Positions 17,731-27,025 of a stretch of 64,000 bases of DNA are shown piece after piece; position 1 is the first letter of the stretch; the number at the start of each line of letters is the position of its first letter. The stretch spans positions 372,001 to 436,000 of the forward strand of contig NZ_JANTEZ010000003.1 of the NCBI RefSeq assembly GCF_024978135.1, in the 5' to 3' direction. Origin of the DNA: Herbiconiux gentiana (GTDB lineage Bacteria > Actinomycetota > Actinomycetes > Actinomycetales > Microbacteriaceae). The notes beneath the pieces were generated by a model. It searched no databases, was not told the DNA's origin, and was given only the letters and a program-made list of their open reading frames with translations. Position numbers and translations under genes: made by a program.

Positions 17731-18305
17731 CCGGCCCGGTCACCATCCGGCCGATGTCCGCCTCCCACTGGCCGGCCGTCGAGGCGATCTATCGCGCCGG
17801 CATCGCGACCGGCAATGCGACCTTCGAGGCCGAACCGCCGAGCTGGGAGCATTTCGACGTCGGCAAGCTCGACGTCGGCCGCCTCGTCGCCATCGACAGC
17901 ACCGGCGCCGTGGTCGGGTGGGTCGCCGCCTCCCCCGTGTCAGCCCGGGAGGTCTACCGAGGCGTGTTCGAGCACTCGGTGTACGTCGCGCGCGCGGCCG
18001 CCGGTCAGGGCGTCGGCCGGCAGCTCGTCGACGCCTTCATCGGCGCCGCGGAAGGGGCCGGCATCTGGACGATTCAATCCAGCATCTTCCCCGAGAACAC
18101 GGCCAGCCTCGCCCTCCACGATCGCGCCGGCTTCCGCCGGATCGGCATCCGTGAGCGCATCGCCTTGATGACCTACGGCCCCTGGGCCGGCCAGTGGCGG
18201 GACACCGTCCTGATCGAGCACAGGAGTGCTACCCACGAGTCTTACAGGCACGGCACGGAGTACATCGAAATACGATCGCGGAGCACCTCAAGCGCCGCGG
18301 GTTGA
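17727..18305 (+). CDS. arsN1: ArsN1-type GNAT acetyltransferase with abnormal C-terminus
   Basis: GNAT acetyltransferase of the PAT/ArsN1 group, which acetylates arsinothricin or phosphinothricin and so detoxifies it. The N-terminus VTIRPMSASHWPAVEAIYRAGIATGNATFE, the acetyl-CoA loop ARAAAGQGVGRQLVDAFI and the pattern IQSSIFPENTASLALHDRAGF are diagnostic. Coupled to arsR by ATGA. Family members usually end shortly after the VLIEHRS segment (about residue 168). Here about 20 further residues (after SATHES) look unrelated, and the codon use and base content change, which suggests the 3' end was replaced when foreign DNA joined at about 18230. Activity may survive, because the catalytic fold is complete. 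Confidence 0.82.
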   Translation: MTGPVTIRPMSASHWPAVEAIYRAGIATGNATFEAEPPSWEHFDVGKLDVGRLVAIDSTGAVVGWVAASPVSAREVYRGVFEHSVYVARAAAGQGVGRQLVDAFIGAAEGAGIWTIQSSIFPENTASLALHDRAGFRRIGIRERIALMTYGPWAGQWRDTVLIEHRSATHESYRHGTEYIEIRSRSTSSAAG

Positions 18306-18460
18306 GACTTGGGAAGCAACCACTGAGTACGACCGAGATAGCTAGAGCCGAAGCGCTCTAAGCGAAGGGTCTATCTTTCAATGCGATCGGCCGAGAAATG
18401 AAGCGAGATCCTAAGACGATCAAGAACTTCCTCGCGGCTCCGGATTTCACTACGTCCTAG
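18302..18460 (+). pseudogene. Transposase HTH remnant
   Basis: A plus-strand frame with one internal TAA (18359-18361) reads TTEIARAEAL, stop, AKGLSFNAIGREMKRDPKTI and ends at TAG 18458-18460. This is the N-terminal Arg-Ala-x-x-L-x-x-x-G-x-S-x-x-x-I-G-R-x-L/M helix-turn-helix seen in IS transposases and recombinases. The rest of the gene is missing. It abuts the odd arsN1 tail and the end of the large interrupted gene, so it marks an old rearrangement joint. Confidence 0.45.
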
Positions 18461-19543
18461 TAGTCAAACCCCTCATTTTCCCGAGCCGCTTCCTCGTCTT
18501 GGCGCTTTGCCTCTCCGAGGTAGTACTTCTCAATCTTTCGCAGCAAGCCCGCTGTTCGAGGCCACTCATCCGCGACTTTCGATGCAAGGTCTTTGTATTT
18601 CAGCGCAAGCACCCTTTCCTGAGCCCCACCCTCACCTATTGATCTCGAAGTGATGCCTCGAGCATTGGTGACACCTATTGTGAAATTGCGACCGATGACC
18701 TCAGAACTATCCGCTTCTAGAAAGTCCCTTACTGGACGAGTCGGCCATGTTCCATCTTCATCCGTCTTCGAGTGAGCAAGTACTTCGCCGATATGCGCCT
18801 CGCCGGGCGACAATCGGTCGGCCTCGGTGAGCAACACCCGAACCTCTGCTACCCATTTATTCAAGGCATCCAGGTTCACCTCCCCATCAGAGTCATTGGT
18901 ACCTGGGATCACAGCCCATTTTCGGAGCAGGTTCCAAGCGTTAGATACGACATTCTGAGGGGTTTTTGGCTCGTCGGATTCCAAAGGGTTCTTCCGTCGA
19001 TACACATACGAAATCATCATCACGAAGAACTCGGGCGAATCAGCGAGGAACTTCTGAGGTGTCTTTGTGTCGTTGCGCGACTCGAGCGCAGGAAGGAATG
19101 CCCACTCTAGGAGGGCATTCTCTTCGGTCGAATATTTACCCGAGTCCCTGACGATCGCAATGAGATGGGTCAGGTCGTACTGAGAGAGAACTCGGGCCTC
19201 TGGATCATCGGCGCCGATAAGTTCAGTGAGCAGTCTGTGTACGAGCTCTGGATCGACTTTGCCCTTCTCCCCGTGGGAATAGAGAGCGAGAAGGTCGAGC
19301 GCGACAGCTATTCGACCATGATCCGCAAGCCCTTTTGCAGCGTCGTTGACTAGCAGGAAGTCTCCACGCCCGTGGATAGCAAATTCAGCCCAGTAGCAGT
19401 CTTCAACCCCTTTTTCGAACTCTTTGAGTTCGATCCAGATCGTCTCTAGTTCATCCGAGAGCAACAGGATTCGGGCCGCAAGTTTTTCATCTCTTTGCGA
19501 AGATGCGAGCTGCAGCAACCGGTCGGTATTGGATGACAATAGA
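18457..19543 (-). pseudogene. C-terminal piece of a very large gene split by the transposon
   Basis: 360 codons on the minus strand. The frame has no proper start: it enters from the transposon junction with the TTG that is really an internal Leu codon. Joining it to the flank at 29908 with one copy of the 9-bp duplication gives an uninterrupted ...VLLSSNTDRLLQLASSQ reading. The piece is helix-rich and ends with a charged Glu/Lys/Arg tail (ENEGFDY). GC content is far below the neighbouring core genes, indicating transfer. With the pieces at 29908-31640 and 31641-32621 it forms one frame of about 1,263 codons. No enzymatic motif is seen here; helical repeats or a scaffold domain are likely. 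Confidence 0.75.
19535..19543. repeat. Left copy of the 9-bp target-site duplication
   Basis: GACAATAGA directly precedes the left transposon end and recurs exactly at the right end (29908-29916). Confidence 0.9.
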
Positions 19544-19650
19544 TGTGGAGTTGATCGCTGAGTGGCGGCATTCTGTGATCGCTCGGTGGCATTAGTTGCC
19601 GATAACGAGAATGCTTGCTGCGGCTTCGACGACGTCGTCGGTGATGGTTT
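19544..19650. repeat. Left terminal inverted repeat
   Basis: About 107 bp matching the reverse complement of the right end with scattered differences. It includes the last codons of the ATPase gene, whose stop lies 48 bp inside the end. Confidence 0.85.
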
Positions 19651-20401
19651 CGAGTTCGTTGATCTTGAGTACTCGGGCTATTTGTGGGAGAAGGCGTTCG
19701 AGGAGGCGGAAGTTGCCGCGGGTGATGCGTTCGATCGCGGCGATGGCTTGGGCGTCGGTGAAGTCGTCGGGGTCGAGGTTGCGGCCGATGCGTTTCCAGT
19801 GGCGGTCGAGGACGAAGAGGAGTTCGTCGCGGCCGAGGGTGCGGTAGTGGTGGGAGAAGCCGAGCCGGCTGTAGAGCTGGGGGTAGTGGCGGAATCGTTG
19901 GTCGATGCCGGGCATGCCGATGAGGATCATCGAGAGGTGTTCGCGGTCGTGGCGGTCGCGGAGCAGCTCGAGCCCGGTGGGCGTGAGTCGTTCGGCTTCG
20001 TCGATGATGAGTAGCTCGACGAGATGTGCCACCCCGCCGGCTCTAATCCGGGGGGCGGTCTCGGTTGAGCGAAGGTGTTCGTCGGCGCAGATGCCGACCT
20101 TCGCTTGCCAGTGGTCGATGTCGTTCATGAGGTCTTTGGGGCGGCAGAGAACTTCGGGTGTGTAAAAGACGGTGCGGGATCGGTTAGCGAGGGCGTAGTG
20201 CTTGGCGTCGTGGTCGCCGCGAGGTCCCCATTCGTTGATGTAGGGCTCGAGGGTGTCCCAGTTCGCGTAGCGGCGGGCGGAGTTGGTTTTGCCGACGCCG
20301 GCATCGCCATGGCAGATACCGATGGTTCTCTCCTTGCGGACGGCGTTAGCGAACTCGGTGAAGCGTCGGTGTTCCTTGGTCACGATGAATGTCTGGTTCA
20401 T
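19592..20401 (-). CDS. tniB: TniB/TnsC-like AAA transposition ATPase
   Basis: 269-residue AAA+ ATPase that selects targets and activates the transposase. Walker A is GDAGVGKTNS (near residue 33), Walker B is ELLIIDEAERL (near 135), and a sensor-like MILIGMPGIDQRF follows. The length equals the p271 protein of Tn552. The ATG at 20401 overlaps the transposase stop as TGATG, and a GTG one codon earlier is the alternative. It is the terminal gene of the tniR-tniA-tniB block. No TniQ partner is present, consistent with the Tn552 type. Confidence 0.88.
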   Translation of the reverse strand: MNQTFIVTKEHRRFTEFANAVRKERTIGICHGDAGVGKTNSARRYANWDTLEPYINEWGPRGDHDAKHYALANRSRTVFYTPEVLCRPKDLMNDIDHWQAKVGICADEHLRSTETAPRIRAGGVAHLVELLIIDEAERLTPTGLELLRDRHDREHLSMILIGMPGIDQRFRHYPQLYSRLGFSHHYRTLGRDELLFVLDRHWKRIGRNLDPDDFTDAQAIAAIERITRGNFRLLERLLPQIARVLKINELETITDDVVEAAASILVIGN

Positions 20402-21786
20402 CACTCGTCCTCTTCATAGGTTCGAAGTCGGCGACGGTGTGGAGCGGGCGCGACGTCGCGCGGCTCCTCGCGGGCGGCCGTGGTTGGGATGCGGTCGTTG
20501 ATCGTGTGCCGAAGTTGTTTGCGGCGGGCTCTACGGGCGGTTTCGATGTCGCGGAGACTCATCCGCAGATTCGGGTGGGCTTCGTCAACGGCGACACAGA
20601 CGAAGATGTTGCGGTCGTAGACGCGGATCTCGGAGATGTCGCGCGGGTCGTAGCGGATGGTGATGGTGTGCCCGACGAACGGGGCCAGTGTCGGTGCGAG
20701 ATAGCGCTGGCCCTGGAAGTGGATGCCGTCTCGTTGCACCACACGGCTTTTCGGGACGGTGAGTAGCAGCCCGTCGAGTTCCTCGAGACTGGTGGGCATT
20801 CGCGGAAGCCAACCTTCAGCGACCCAGGCATCTCGAGGCGAGAGGCCTAGCTCTCGGTGCGTTCGTTCGTTGTAGGTCGAGATGAAGGCGCTGACGGCTT
20901 GGTCGAGTGCGGGGAGATCAAGGGTGGGCTGAGGTTTTCTGCTGCCGGGTCCGATGCGTCCCGGCAGAGTGGCGAGGAGCTCGGTGTTGATCGTTCGGAA
21001 GAAGCGTTCGATCTTGCCCCGGCCCTGTGGTCGGCCGACTGTTGAGTGGATGATGCGGATTCGCAGCTCGATGGCGGTGCGTTCGAGGTGGTGGCTGGTG
21101 AAGTCGGATCCGTGGTCGACGTGGAGGATGTCAGGGATGCCGCACATCGCCCATGCTGGGTCGGTCTTTCGCCAGATCGCCTGGCGTAAAGCCAGGGCGG
21201 TATTGATCGCCGAGGGCGCGCCGGTGAACACGGTGTATCCGCAGATCCCTCTCGAGTAGTCATCCATGACAATCGTCAGCCAGGGCCGGTCTGGCTTTCC
21301 GCCGACACCGGTGACAAGGACGTCGAGTTCGGTATGGTCTGCCTGCCAGGTCTGATTCGGGCGTTCAGCCCGGCGACGAAACACGAGCTCGTGCTTGTCG
21401 CGATAGGAGGTCGGGCCCTCCAAAGCGAGGGTGACAAGCGCTGGATCCAGTGCTTGGACGATTTGCCGTACGGTGGCATAGCTCGGCGCCGAGCGGCCCG
21501 ACCGTTTTGCTTCGTCGACGGCGAGGCGGTGCAACGTAGCGAGGGCGGGGCGAGGCCTAGTCAGTGCGAGTCGTTCGATGAATGTGACGGTCTCGGCAGC
21601 AGTGCGGCGGGTGCCGGTGTCGGCTCGAGGGCGAGAGTCGAGTGCGGTGCCGCCGACGTTCCGGTAAAGCCGATGCCAGCGCTGCAGTGTTCGAAGGGCC
21701 ACTCCGGAATCTCGGGCGAGGACGGCGAGGGGTATCTGGTCTTCGACGTGAAGTCGAAGAATGCGCCATCGCTCGTCGCCGGTCAT
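20401..21786 (-). CDS. tniA: TniA/Mu-like DDE transposase
   Basis: 461-residue transposase. An N-terminal HTH (LARDSGVALRTLQRWHRLYR) is followed by a DDE core: TWQADHTELDV (first Asp), ILHVDHGSDFTS (second Asp) and GRPQGRGKIERFFRT (Glu). A C-terminal Mu/TnsB-like beta-barrel contains GIHFQGQRYLAPTL and RYDPRDISEIRVY. The ATG at 21786 lies 8 bp after the resolvase stop; upstream codons overlap the resolvase gene in another frame. It cuts and joins the transposon ends with the ATPase product. All three acidic residues are intact. Confidence 0.88.
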   Translation of the reverse strand: MTGDERWRILRLHVEDQIPLAVLARDSGVALRTLQRWHRLYRNVGGTALDSRPRADTGTRRTAAETVTFIERLALTRPRPALATLHRLAVDEAKRSGRSAPSYATVRQIVQALDPALVTLALEGPTSYRDKHELVFRRRAERPNQTWQADHTELDVLVTGVGGKPDRPWLTIVMDDYSRGICGYTVFTGAPSAINTALALRQAIWRKTDPAWAMCGIPDILHVDHGSDFTSHHLERTAIELRIRIIHSTVGRPQGRGKIERFFRTINTELLATLPGRIGPGSRKPQPTLDLPALDQAVSAFISTYNERTHRELGLSPRDAWVAEGWLPRMPTSLEELDGLLLTVPKSRVVQRDGIHFQGQRYLAPTLAPFVGHTITIRYDPRDISEIRVYDRNIFVCVAVDEAHPNLRMSLRDIETARRARRKQLRHTINDRIPTTAAREEPRDVAPAPHRRRLRTYEEDE

Positions 21787-21793
21787 TTCATCG

Positions 21794-22390
21794 CTACACG
21801 GTGGCGCTTTCGCGGCCGGCCACGGCGTGCTGGTGTCGGTACAGGGTGGCTCGACTCCAGCCGACAAGCCGGGCGGCGTCTTCTGCCGTGCGACCCTTTG
21901 CTCGAGCATCGGCGGCGATCGCGAGCTTGTCGGCAATGACTGCGGGATCCGATAGCGGGCGGCCGAAGCGGGTTCCGCTCTGCCTAGCGGCGGCAATCCC
22001 GGCGTTGACTCGCTCGACAATTAGTTCACGTTCGTACTCTGCGAGCGTGGCCAGCATGTTGAGCATCAGCCGGCCCGTCGACGTCGCCGGGTCGATGCCA
22101 TCAGATACTGAGCGCACGTGGATACCGCGCGCGCGAAGCAAGTTGACGGTATTCAGAACGTCGATCAGGGAGCGACCGAGGCGGTCAACCCGCCACACAA
22201 CGACCGTGTCACCGGGTTCCGCGTGTTCGAGGAGTTTTTTCATCCCTCGACGCTCGATCGCAGTTTTACTCCCGGAGGTGACGTCGGCGAAAACGTCTCG
22301 CTTTTGAACCCCGGCCGAGACAAGAGCATCGAGCTGCAGCTGCGCGTCCTGACTCGACGTACTCACCCGTGTGTACCCAAGAAGTCTCAT
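21794..22390 (-). CDS. tniR: Serine resolvase (TniR/BinR type)
   Basis: 198-residue small serine recombinase. The catalytic motif is LLGYTRVSTSSQDAQLQ, with the Ser nucleophile at residue 10. Next come VVVWRVDRLGRSLID, the hinge LMLNMLATLAEYERELIVER, and a C-terminal HTH (AEDAARLVGWSRATLYRHQH). The ATG at 22390 is chosen because family alignments start with MxLLGYTRVS; an upstream extension of 16 codons is unlikely. It resolves cointegrates left by replicative transposition, acting at the adjacent res site. Confidence 0.9.
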   Translation of the reverse strand: MRLLGYTRVSTSSQDAQLQLDALVSAGVQKRDVFADVTSGSKTAIERRGMKKLLEHAEPGDTVVVWRVDRLGRSLIDVLNTVNLLRARGIHVRSVSDGIDPATSTGRLMLNMLATLAEYERELIVERVNAGIAAARQSGTRFGRPLSDPAVIADKLAIAADARAKGRTAEDAARLVGWSRATLYRHQHAVAGRESATV

Positions 22391-22429
22391 ATGGCCATTC
22401 TGACTCAGAAACCCCCGCCGGTCACGGCC

Positions 22430-22550
22430 CTGAGACAATTTGCGGTAAGACGCCTTTCTAAGACAAATCCCACCGCGAAATGACGCGCCGTTCGAACTGT
22501 CGTTTGCGCGTCATTGCGGTGTCTCGAAAAGCTATTGGTTACTGCGACCC
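22430..22550. promoter_or_regulatory. Candidate res site of the transposon resolvase
   Basis: The region upstream of the resolvase start holds an inverted repeat with arms CCGCGAAATGACGCGC (22473-22488) and GCGCGTCATTGCGG (22506-22519), plus further imperfect half-sites. The position between the resolvase and the cargo fits a resolution site. The exact subsites are not proven. Confidence 0.55.
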
Positions 22551-22606
22551 AGGGAAAAGGAAGAGATATCCGTAATCAGTAGCTGAGGGGGCGCCCTCCG
22601 CAGTGT

Positions 22607-24691
22607 CTAGATGCTGAGGCTGGGGTGGAGTCGTTTCATGGACCAGAGCCGGCCGTGGTGGGCGGCGAGGGTGGTGATACTCAAGGCGATTGCCATGGTG
22701 AGCAGCATGGCGATGACTCCCATGGCGACCGGTGCGAGGGAGCCCCCGGCGATGAGTGCGCGCACTCCGGCGACTGCGTAGGTCAGTGGCATGTACGGGC
22801 TGATGGCTTGGAAGAACGGCGGTGAGGTGTTGATGGAGTAGGTGCCGCCTGCTGAGGCGAGTTGCATGACGAGGAAGACGAGCCCGATGAGACGGCCCGT
22901 GCCTCCGAAGTAGGCGACGAGGGCCTGGTGGATCGATGTGAAGGCGAGGGCGATGAGTGCGATGAATGCAGTGAACGCCACTGGGTTGGGTGTTTCCACG
23001 CCGACGAATAGAAGCAGAACGGCTGAGAGTAGCGCGGCCTGCAGGATTCCGAAGAGTACGCCCGGGTAGTAGCCGGCCAGGGCGATGCGCCATGAGGGGG
23101 CCCGGGAGGCGAAGGCTCGCGATGGTGCTGCCTTCAGGATCTGGTAGGTGATCATGCCGCCGATCCAGAGCGCGAGGGGGATGAAGTAGGGGGCGAGGCC
23201 TTCCCCGTATGCTGCGACCTTATTCTCCCTGACGGCGGTTGCGGTGACGGGCGAGGAGACGACATCGGTGCGGTTTGCTCGATCGGTGTCGCTGTAGGTG
23301 GGGATGCTCGCCACGCCGCTGTTGAGTCCTTCGGCAAGGGTCTTGGCGCCGTCGTTGAGTTCCGACGCCCCGGACCGGAGTTGCTGCGCCCCGGTCAGGG
23401 CGGTTCCAGTGCCGGTAGACAGCGTGCTGGCCCCGGTGGCGAGAGTGCTGGCCCCGGTAGCAAGGGTGTCGGCGCCGGTGGCGAGTTGGGCTGTCCCGTC
23501 CGCGAGGGCGGATGCGCCGGTGGCGACTTGTTGGGCGCCGTCATTGAGGGTGTTGATTTGGGTATCGATGGTCGCGGCGGACGACGCGATCTGGTCGGCT
23601 TTGCCGGTGATCGTTGAGCGGGCTGACTCGATGCGACTGGCGATGTCTGTTGCGGGGGTGAGGGTGGATTGGATGGTGGCCAGCGTCTGGGCGAGGGATG
23701 CGATGTCAGGGTCATCGGGGTAGCGGGCCTGCAGTGCTGTGATCTGATCGGTGAGCGCTGCGGCGGCGGCGTCGCGGGATTCGGTGACCTGCGCAGCGAG
23801 TGTGGTCGCGTCAATTGCGTTCAAGGATGTATCGATGCTGGTGCGAATGTCTGAGATCCGGGCAGTGACGTCGTCAGCGGACTGGGCGAGGGTGCTTGTG
23901 CCGTCGGCGACGCGACTCGCGCCTGACGCGAGTGAGGAGGCACCGCCGGCCGCTGTGGTTGTGCCGCTCGCGAGAGTCGACGCGCCATCGGCGAGGCGGG
24001 TGGCGCCGGCGGAGAGGTCGCTCGCGCCGGAGTTCAGGGTGGCGAGCCCATCGGTGAGACTGCCGGTTCCGGTGAGTAGCGTGGTGCTGCCCGTGGCGAG
24101 TTGTGTGGCACCGGTGGCGGCTTCGGAGACGCTGTCGTGGATGGTGTTGAAGCCGATGTAGACATTGTCCAGGTAGGTCGAGATGGTGGTTTTGGCGAGA
24201 TTCGCACGGATGTTCGCGAGGATCGTGGAGGCGATGTTTCCGGTGATGTAGTTGTGGGCGTCGTTGGTCGTGAGGGTGAGGTCGGTCGTGCGGGGGTCGC
24301 TGCCGCCCAGGGATGTCAGCGAGGCCGAGAACTCGGCGGGAATGTGGAGGACGGCGTCGTAGTGTCCATCGTCCAGGCCTTGCTGGGCGGTGGCGTCGGT
24401 GGCCGTGACCCAGGTGAAGCCGGCGTCGTCGCTTCCGGTGAGTTGGCCGGTCAGTTCGTCGCCGGCCGCGACCACGGTCGGGTCGGTTCCGTTGCTGCTG
24501 GGCGAGTCGGCGGGCTGGTCGTCGTTGACGATCGCTGCGGTGAGTTCGTCGAGATGGCCGGTAGGGTTCCAGTTCGCGACGAGGTACACCCCGCCGTAGA
24601 ACGTGGGGATGAGGATGATGATCAGCAGAGCCAGCCGGGTCAGGAGTGTTCGGCGGAAACGCGAGATCTCGAGCACGGGGAGAGAGAACAC
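22607..24691 (-). CDS. YhgE/Pip-type membrane protein (ABC-2-like export permease)
   Basis: 694 residues. One N-terminal membrane segment (LALLIIILIPTFYGGVYLVA) is followed by a long extracellular region whose middle (about 190-460) is made of heptad/undecad repeats of the type GA-x-x-L-A-x-G-A/T, predicted coiled coil or helical rods. Five or six C-terminal membrane segments contain PYFIPLALWIGGMITYQIL and the ABC-2-like SPYMPLTYAVAGVRALI. YhgE/Pip proteins are linked to ESX/type VII-like secretion and lipid or phage-receptor export. Start GTG at 24691 with AAGGA upstream. The downstream end of a TetR-ABC-YhgE operon, it likely pairs with the ABC ATPase 17 bp upstream. Confidence 0.85.
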   Translation of the reverse strand: MFSLPVLEISRFRRTLLTRLALLIIILIPTFYGGVYLVANWNPTGHLDELTAAIVNDDQPADSPSSNGTDPTVVAAGDELTGQLTGSDDAGFTWVTATDATAQQGLDDGHYDAVLHIPAEFSASLTSLGGSDPRTTDLTLTTNDAHNYITGNIASTILANIRANLAKTTISTYLDNVYIGFNTIHDSVSEAATGATQLATGSTTLLTGTGSLTDGLATLNSGASDLSAGATRLADGASTLASGTTTAAGGASSLASGASRVADGTSTLAQSADDVTARISDIRTSIDTSLNAIDATTLAAQVTESRDAAAAALTDQITALQARYPDDPDIASLAQTLATIQSTLTPATDIASRIESARSTITGKADQIASSAATIDTQINTLNDGAQQVATGASALADGTAQLATGADTLATGASTLATGASTLSTGTGTALTGAQQLRSGASELNDGAKTLAEGLNSGVASIPTYSDTDRANRTDVVSSPVTATAVRENKVAAYGEGLAPYFIPLALWIGGMITYQILKAAPSRAFASRAPSWRIALAGYYPGVLFGILQAALLSAVLLLFVGVETPNPVAFTAFIALIALAFTSIHQALVAYFGGTGRLIGLVFLVMQLASAGGTYSINTSPPFFQAISPYMPLTYAVAGVRALIAGGSLAPVAMGVIAMLLTMAIALSITTLAAHHGRLWSMKRLHPSLSI

Positions 24692-24708
24692 GGGGAGTCC
24701 TTTGGCGG

Positions 24709-25533
24709 CTAGTTGCGTGACGGTGATGTGAGCGCGATCCGGTGGATCTGTGTCGCAGTGAGTGGGCTACCGAGAGCGTCGAGCGCCTCGGCGAGTTCGG
24801 TGTCGTCCTGACAGGTGACGACGGTCGTGGGACTCGCCGGGCCGTTCAGAAACTGCAGTAGGCCCGTCCACGCGGCGACTCGGTCGGCCCGGTCGCGGAG
24901 TGCGTCGATGTCGTCGACGAGGAGGATGTCGGGGCTGCCGACCAGTGCCAGCACGGTCCCCAGGAGGAACTGTTCCAGTGGGGTGACTTCGCTGGGAAAG
25001 TTCCTGCCTTCCAGACGAGGTGCGCCGACCTTGAGGCCAGGGCTGTGTGCGAGAGACGACATGGTTGTGTTGACGAGCTCGACGATGTTGTGGACGGCTT
25101 GGCGGGACACCCAGGGCTTCCACCACGGCTGCTGGAAGATCAGTCGCTCGGCGATGTGCTGTTCGACACTGAGATTGGGATCCAAGTCGTTCACACCCCG
25201 CATCAGTCCGAGCGCGGCCCGAGCGCGAACCGTGCGTGCCCCGTGCGGGAGGTTGTTGCCCAGCACCTGCAATCGGCCTGCGCGGTAGTTCATCCGCCCG
25301 CCCAGAGTCAGCAGCAGCGCGGTCTTACCGCTGCCAGCGGCGCCGCGAACCACCACCAGGTCGCCCCGGAAGGCGCGGATCGATATCGGCGCCGGCAGCC
25401 CGCTCGACTGGCCCTCCACCGCCAGGCATACCGCGTCAATGACCGGCTCGCCCAGATCCTCCTCGTCGACATTTTCCAGGGGTTCGTTTGAGATTCGAGC
25501 GGCGGATTGATCGGCGGCGTCTGGGTGTGTCAC
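24709..25533 (-). CDS. ABC-type ATPase subunit partnering YhgE
   Basis: 274-residue ATP-binding protein. Walker A is GAAGSGKTALLLTLGG (near residue 65) and Walker B is ILLVDDIDALRD. The usual LSGGQ signature is replaced by a weaker EVTPLEQFLLGT, where the family often diverges in YhgE-linked ATPases. The GTG at 25533 overlaps the tetR stop (GTGA). It probably energises export with the YhgE-like permease. The lack of a clean signature motif means a regulatory rather than transport ATPase cannot be excluded. Confidence 0.75.
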   Translation of the reverse strand: MTHPDAADQSAARISNEPLENVDEEDLGEPVIDAVCLAVEGQSSGLPAPISIRAFRGDLVVVRGAAGSGKTALLLTLGGRMNYRAGRLQVLGNNLPHGARTVRARAALGLMRGVNDLDPNLSVEQHIAERLIFQQPWWKPWVSRQAVHNIVELVNTTMSSLAHSPGLKVGAPRLEGRNFPSEVTPLEQFLLGTVLALVGSPDILLVDDIDALRDRADRVAAWTGLLQFLNGPASPTTVVTCQDDTELAEALDALGSPLTATQIHRIALTSPSRN

Positions 25534-26186
25534 GGGTGTTCCTGGGTCGTTCGAAGATTCAAGCCGCTCATGTCCCGGGTGAGAGACAGGATGACCGCGG
25601 TGCAGACGAGCACCCGCAGTCGAAGCGGATCAGGGTCGGTGACGCTGTTGGCCAACGCCCCATTGTGGGCGGCAATGACTGCTCGGGTGAACTCGTCCGC
25701 GTCGACCGTGGGTTCCAGTCCGACCTGCGCCAAAGAGCGCACGAGCACCGGTTGTAAGGCGCCCCGGAAGGCTTGTTCCTGCTCGACGAACTGCTCCGCG
25801 AGAATGGCATCATGTCGTGCTTGTGAGGCGAAGTTAATCCGGATCCGCAGCCACTCCACGTCAAAGGGCATCACAGCCACAACGCCTTCGACCGCGTCCT
25901 TCAGCGTGCCCGGGATGTCTCTCGCGACGCGCTCGGTCGCGGTGCTGAGCCGGTCGAGCACCTCAGCCATGTGTTCGCCATAGAGGCCGAAGACGAGATC
26001 ATCGATGGAAGTGAAATTGGAGTAGAACGCTCCGCGCGTATACCCGGCACGAGTGGTGACGGAGTCCACCGTCACCGCCGCCGCGCCGCCGTCGAGCAAG
26101 ATGGCCTGAGTGGCCTCAAGTAGGCGCTTTCGAGTCTCAGAACGACGACGCGGCACTCGCGTCGGCACAACTTGGACAGTCGACAT
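25530..26186 (-). CDS. TetR-family regulator of the transposon export operon
   Basis: 218-residue TetR repressor: HTH LLEATQAILLDGGAAAVTVDSV then YTRGAFYSNFTSIDDLV (residues about 22-65). The ATG at 26186 overlaps the SGNH gene stop as TGATG. It is second in a four-gene operon (SGNH, tetR, ABC, yhgE), so it most likely controls the operon from the divergent promoter at 27029-27119. Its ligand is unknown. Confidence 0.88.
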   Translation of the reverse strand: MSTVQVVPTRVPRRRSETRKRLLEATQAILLDGGAAAVTVDSVTTRAGYTRGAFYSNFTSIDDLVFGLYGEHMAEVLDRLSTATERVARDIPGTLKDAVEGVVAVMPFDVEWLRIRINFASQARHDAILAEQFVEQEQAFRGALQPVLVRSLAQVGLEPTVDADEFTRAVIAAHNGALANSVTDPDPLRLRVLVCTAVILSLTRDMSGLNLRTTQEHP

Positions 26187-27025
26187 CACAGACTCCTTTC
26201 GTCTCGTTCACTGTACGAGCCACTTGACGGCAGATCGTCACGGGACCCGGGAGACACCCGCACCCACACCGGGTGGGAGGGCAGCCGGCCGTCACCCGAC
26301 GACCGGCCCGTGAGACGCCGCATCATCCAGGGAGCGACGAAAGAACGGAAGTAGGCAAGCTCCGTGGAAACCGAACGAGCCGTCGGCTGAACCACTCGAT
26401 CGGCGGCGGGACGGGGCCTGTTCATTAGCGCATGGAGGACGAGATCCGCTACCCATTGATGACCGTTCGCGTTCATGTGGAGGCGATCGGGAGCCCAGAA
26501 CCTTTCGTGTCGCAAGCGCGAATCGTGTGAGACATCCACGAATAGAAGTGCTCTTCGGCGCGCGAATTCCGCGAGTGCTGTGGCCCAGATGTCGCCGCGG
26601 TGATGAATGAGCCTTCCCATCGGCAGACGGGCGCTCGGATCTGCCGGACTCACGAGCACAAGCTCAGCACCTGAGGCCGCAATCAGATCAGCGGCGGCCT
26701 CCAGCTTCGCGATCATGATCTCGGGTCGAAATCGAGGGCGAAGTAGGTTGTTTCCTCCCGCGCAGAAAGTGATCAGCGTCGGTACCGGGTTCAATCCCAA
26801 CGCGGCCGGGAGTTGCTCCTCGACCACGTCCTCGAAGAGCCGTCCGCGGATCGCCAAGTTCGCGTATTGCATCTCACTCGTCAATGTCTCGGCAAGGCCC
26901 GTCGCCAGCCGCCCGGTCCAACCCGCGAACGATCGACCTGAGTCATCTCCGACCCCTTCGGAGAAGCTGTCACCGAGCGCAACAAACCTCATCGGCGACG
27001 GAAACGGCTCACTGCCACTATTCAT
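26186..27025 (-). CDS. SGNH/GDSL hydrolase
   Basis: 279-residue esterase/lipase-like hydrolase. Block I is FVALGDSFSEGVGD with the Ser nucleophile near residue 20, block II is NLAIRGR, block III is FCAGGNNLLRP, and block V is DRLHMNANGHQWVAD (Asp and His). No signal peptide is visible, so it should act in the cytoplasm. The ATG at 27025 has AAAGG 8 nt upstream. The C-terminal 60 residues are basic and Pro/Ser-rich. As first gene of the export operon it may cleave an acyl or ester compound linked to the exported or regulated substrate. Confidence 0.85.
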   Translation of the reverse strand: MNSGSEPFPSPMRFVALGDSFSEGVGDDSGRSFAGWTGRLATGLAETLTSEMQYANLAIRGRLFEDVVEEQLPAALGLNPVPTLITFCAGGNNLLRPRFRPEIMIAKLEAAADLIAASGAELVLVSPADPSARLPMGRLIHHRGDIWATALAEFARRRALLFVDVSHDSRLRHERFWAPDRLHMNANGHQWVADLVLHALMNRPRPAADRVVQPTARSVSTELAYFRSFVAPWMMRRLTGRSSGDGRLPSHPVWVRVSPGSRDDLPSSGSYSERDERSL

